A stretch of DNA of 7,954 bases, taken from assembly GCA_023425485.1 (NCBI GenBank), contig JAFACO010000106.1, forward strand, positions 1 through 7,954, given 5' to 3'. Source of the stretch: Bacillota bacterium. Lineage in GTDB: Bacteria > Bacillota > Clostridia > Lachnospirales > Lachnospiraceae. Both the position numbers and the translations under genes were made by a program. Under the pieces are notes generated by a model that saw nothing but the letters and a program-made list of their open reading frames with translations, was not told the DNA's origin and ran no database searches. Numbering within the stretch: the stretch's first letter is position 1; the number at the start of each line of letters is the position of its first letter. Positions 6,426 to 7,954 of the stretch are shown here, in pieces.

Positions 6426-7436
6426 ATGTCAATCTTAGTTACTGGTGGAGCCGGATACATTGGAAGTCATACCTGTGTGGAGTTATTAAATGAAGGGTAT
6501 GAGGTAGTAGTAATTGATAATCTCTGTAATTCGAATCGGGAATCCTTAGAGAGAGTGAAGCGGATTACCAATAAGCAGGTCAAGTTTTATGAGTTTGATG
6601 TTCGTGACAAAATGAAGCTTCGTGAGGTTTTTGAAAAGGAACACATTGATGCGGTCATACACTTTGCCGGCTTAAAGGCAGTAGGAGAATCTGTTCAAAA
6701 GCCACTGGAATACTACTCCAACAATTTTGAATCCACTTTGGCTCTTTGCAGTGTAATGGAGGAGTTTAATGTTAAGAAACTGGTATTTAGTTCCTCGGCT
6801 ACAGTTTACGGAGATCCTGTCTGTGTACCAATAAAAGAAGACTTTTCGTTGTCGGTCACGAATCCCTATGGAAGAACGAAATTAATGCAGGAAGAAATGC
6901 TTCGAGATTTAGTAGTTGCAGATAAGGAGTGGAAAATTATTATACTGCGCTATTTTAATCCGATTGGCGCACATAAAAGTGGTCTTATTGGAGAGGACCC
7001 ACAGGGAATACCTAATAATCTGGTGCCATATATCAGCCAGGTTGCAGTGGGTAAGCTTTCTGTGCTCAATGTATTCGGAGGAGATTATAATACGCCGGAT
7101 GGCAGCGGAGTTAGGGATTTCATCCATGTTTCAGATTTGGCGGTAGGTCATGTAAAAGCCATTGAGAAGCTACCAACAATCGAGGGAGTAAAAAATTATA
7201 ACCTGGGTACGGGTAAGGGATATAGTGTGCTGGAGATGATAGCCGCTTATGAAAAGGCTTGTAAAAAGAAGATACCTTATATCATAAAGGACAGACGACC
7301 TGGAGACATTGCAACCTGCTATGCAGATCCGACCTATGCCAAAGAAGAGTTAGGATTTGAGGCAGAACGTAGCCTTGAGGAAATGTGTGAAGATGCTCAT
7401 CGTTGGCAAGAAAACAATCCAGATGGGTATCGATGA
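6426..7436 (+). CDS. galE: UDP-glucose/UDP-N-acetylglucosamine 4-epimerase
   Basis: A 336-residue short-chain dehydrogenase-type epimerase that inverts C4 of UDP-hexoses using bound NAD. The Rossmann loop is TGGAGYIGSH (6-15). The catalytic set is Ser124 (SSSATVYG), Tyr148 and Lys152 (NPYGRTK), then YFNPIGAH and RDFIHVSD. In the C-terminal substrate lobe, DIATCYAD puts Cys298 where E. coli GalE has Tyr299 and human GALE has Cys307. A small residue here goes with acceptance of N-acetylated sugars, so GalNAc/GlcNAc interconversion is likely besides Gal/Glc. ATG 6426 is chosen over GTG 6420, since AGGGGG (6413-6418) is seven bases from the ATG. Last gene of the rightward operon. Confidence 0.95.
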   Translation: MSILVTGGAGYIGSHTCVELLNEGYEVVVIDNLCNSNRESLERVKRITNKQVKFYEFDVRDKMKLREVFEKEHIDAVIHFAGLKAVGESVQKPLEYYSNNFESTLALCSVMEEFNVKKLVFSSSATVYGDPVCVPIKEDFSLSVTNPYGRTKLMQEEMLRDLVVADKEWKIIILRYFNPIGAHKSGLIGEDPQGIPNNLVPYISQVAVGKLSVLNVFGGDYNTPDGSGVRDFIHVSDLAVGHVKAIEKLPTIEGVKNYNLGTGKGYSVLEMIAAYEKACKKKIPYIIKDRRPGDIATCYADPTYAKEELGFEAERSLEEMCEDAHRWQENNPDGYR

Positions 7437-7458
7437 GATTGAAAGATATAAATATTTT

Positions 7459-7522
7459 TGTTACGTAATTGTATTTCACATTAATGTTTAGTAAAACTAA
7501 AATGGAAATATATTACGTAACA
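7459..7522. promoter_or_regulatory. 64-base symmetric element with TGTTACGTAAT arms
   Basis: TGTTACGTAAT (7459-7469) is the exact reverse complement of 7512-7522. Inside it TATTTC (7472-7477) pairs with GAAATA (7505-7510), and CATT (7479-7482) with AATG (7501-7504). Its centre falls on the predicted operator 7485-7497. It begins 22 bases after galE. As RNA it could form a hairpin ending the galE transcript, though no U-tract follows; as DNA it looks like a symmetric protein-binding site. Confidence 0.5.
7485..7497. promoter_or_regulatory. Predicted LacI-family operator, upstream copy
   Basis: TGTTTAGTAAAAC matches the reverse complement of the lacI operator (TGTTTAGTAAACA) at 11 of 13 positions. 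It lies about 70 bases upstream of the -35 box of the following promoter and 163 bases, centre to centre, from the copy at 7648-7660. A looped repressor complex is possible. Confidence 0.5.
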
Positions 7523-7563
7523 TTATTGAAATCTTTATAGAAATTGAATAATAACATGATTCG

Positions 7564-7592
7564 TTGACAAAATATACAAAAATATAAATAAT
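7564..7592 (+). promoter_or_regulatory. Sigma-A-type promoter of the oxidoreductase gene
   Basis: A consensus TTGACA (7564-7569) is separated by 17 bases from AATAAT (7587-7592), five of six to consensus. Transcription would start near 7599, giving a leader of about 120 bases that includes the operator at 7648-7660. Nothing gene-like is visible in the rest of the 285-base gap 7437-7721. Confidence 0.65.
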
Positions 7593-7647
7593 AATTGTGC
7601 AAAAAAGATATATTCAAAGCAGAAAAACGATGATATTATTTATATAA

Positions 7648-7660
7648 AGTTTACTAAACA
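7648..7660. promoter_or_regulatory. Predicted LacI-family operator, downstream copy
   Basis: AGTTTACTAAACA is identical to the lacI site at 12 of 13 positions. It lies about 50 bases downstream of the predicted start of transcription, where a bound repressor would block elongation. It ties the oxidoreductase gene to the same regulator. Confidence 0.65.
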
Positions 7661-7721
7661 AAATACATAAACAACGAAATAATGTACGTAACAAACAATG
7701 AAACAAAAAAGAGGAGTGGTA

Positions 7722-7954
7722 ATGTTGAAAATTGCACTGATAGGTGCGGGACAACGTGGTATGATTTATGCCAAATATGCCTTTGAGAGGATGAAGATAG
7801 AGGTAGTTGCAATAGTTGATCCGAAGGAAGAAAAAAGAAAAGTTGCTGCGGAGGCATTCCAATTAGCGCCGGAGATGATATTTGATAACGTAGATTTATT
7901 TTTTGCTGCCGGTAAATTAGCAGACGCGGTTATAATTGCCTCCATGGATAGAGA
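7722..7954 (+). CDS. Gfo/Idh/MocA-family oxidoreductase, N-terminal part (3' cut by window end)
   Basis: Seventy-seven codons are present. They show a dinucleotide-binding Rossmann start MLKIALIGAGQRGMIYAKYA, with the GxGxxG-like GAGQRG at 8-13, a second strand VVAIVDP (29-35) and LADAVIIASMDR at the end. That end fits the usual NAD-contact region just before the catalytic EKP motif, which lies beyond the window. Family members oxidise, reduce or, in some glycosidase branches, cleave sugars via NAD; the substrate cannot be told from this part. ATG 7722 follows GAGGAG (7711-7716). It has its own promoter and two predicted operators shared with lacI, so it is probably co-regulated with the amino-sugar genes. 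Confidence 0.85.
   Translation, partial: MLKIALIGAGQRGMIYAKYAFERMKIEVVAIVDPKEEKRKVAAEAFQLAPEMIFDNVDLFFAAGKLADAVIIASMDR

Noticed and set aside
7459..7522. TGTTACGTAA elements as CcpA cre sites
   Set aside because: The cre consensus is a 14-base site with fixed spacing around CG; these are two bases shorter and do not fit.
7437..7721. CRISPR array or IS end
   Set aside because: The repeats are few, short and irregularly spaced with no spacers, and no transposase or target duplication is visible.

Overview
The window is low-GC DNA with strong AGGAG-type ribosome binding sites, sigma-A-like promoters and Firmicutes-type proteins (short NagB, EbgR-like LacI regulator, the NTP transferase/NahK pair). 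A Lachnospiraceae-type gut or plant-litter Clostridium is the best guess; the species cannot be fixed from this sequence.

Layout. Positions 1-660 (+) are the 3' end of a SulP-type anion transporter with a STAS domain. It is followed by two short tandem-repeat arrays and a perfect 18-bp hairpin that probably terminates transcription from both sides. A leftward operon runs from about 3958 down to 907: lacI-type regulator, nagB, nagA. A 389-base divergent intergenic region (3887-4275) holds the lacI promoter, a LacI-type operator, a probable rightward promoter and several palindromes. The rightward operon follows: sugar-1-phosphate nucleotidyltransferase (4276-5199), nahK-type N-acetylhexosamine 1-kinase (5302-6414) and galE (6426-7436). 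A second regulatory region (7437-7721) carries two more operator copies, a 64-base symmetric element and a promoter. It precedes the start of a Gfo/Idh/MocA oxidoreductase, cut by the window end.

How the genes work together (inference from families). Free N-acetylhexosamine (GalNAc or GlcNAc) is phosphorylated at C1 by the NahK homologue. The nucleotidyltransferase makes UDP-HexNAc, and GalE, which has a small gate residue (Cys298), can interconvert UDP-GalNAc and UDP-GlcNAc. After return to GlcNAc-6-phosphate by enzymes outside the window, NagA and NagB deliver fructose-6-phosphate, acetate and ammonia. The set looks like a GalNAc/GlcNAc salvage module of the kind used on mucin cores, lacto-N-biose or galacto-N-biose. 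No phosphorylase, glycosidase or sugar transporter is visible here.

The most notable signals are a shared 13-bp odd-centred operator (TGTTTA-C/G-TAAACA) at the lacI promoter and twice before the oxidoreductase gene, the structured leaders around the kinase operon, and a clean 14-bp tandem repeat.
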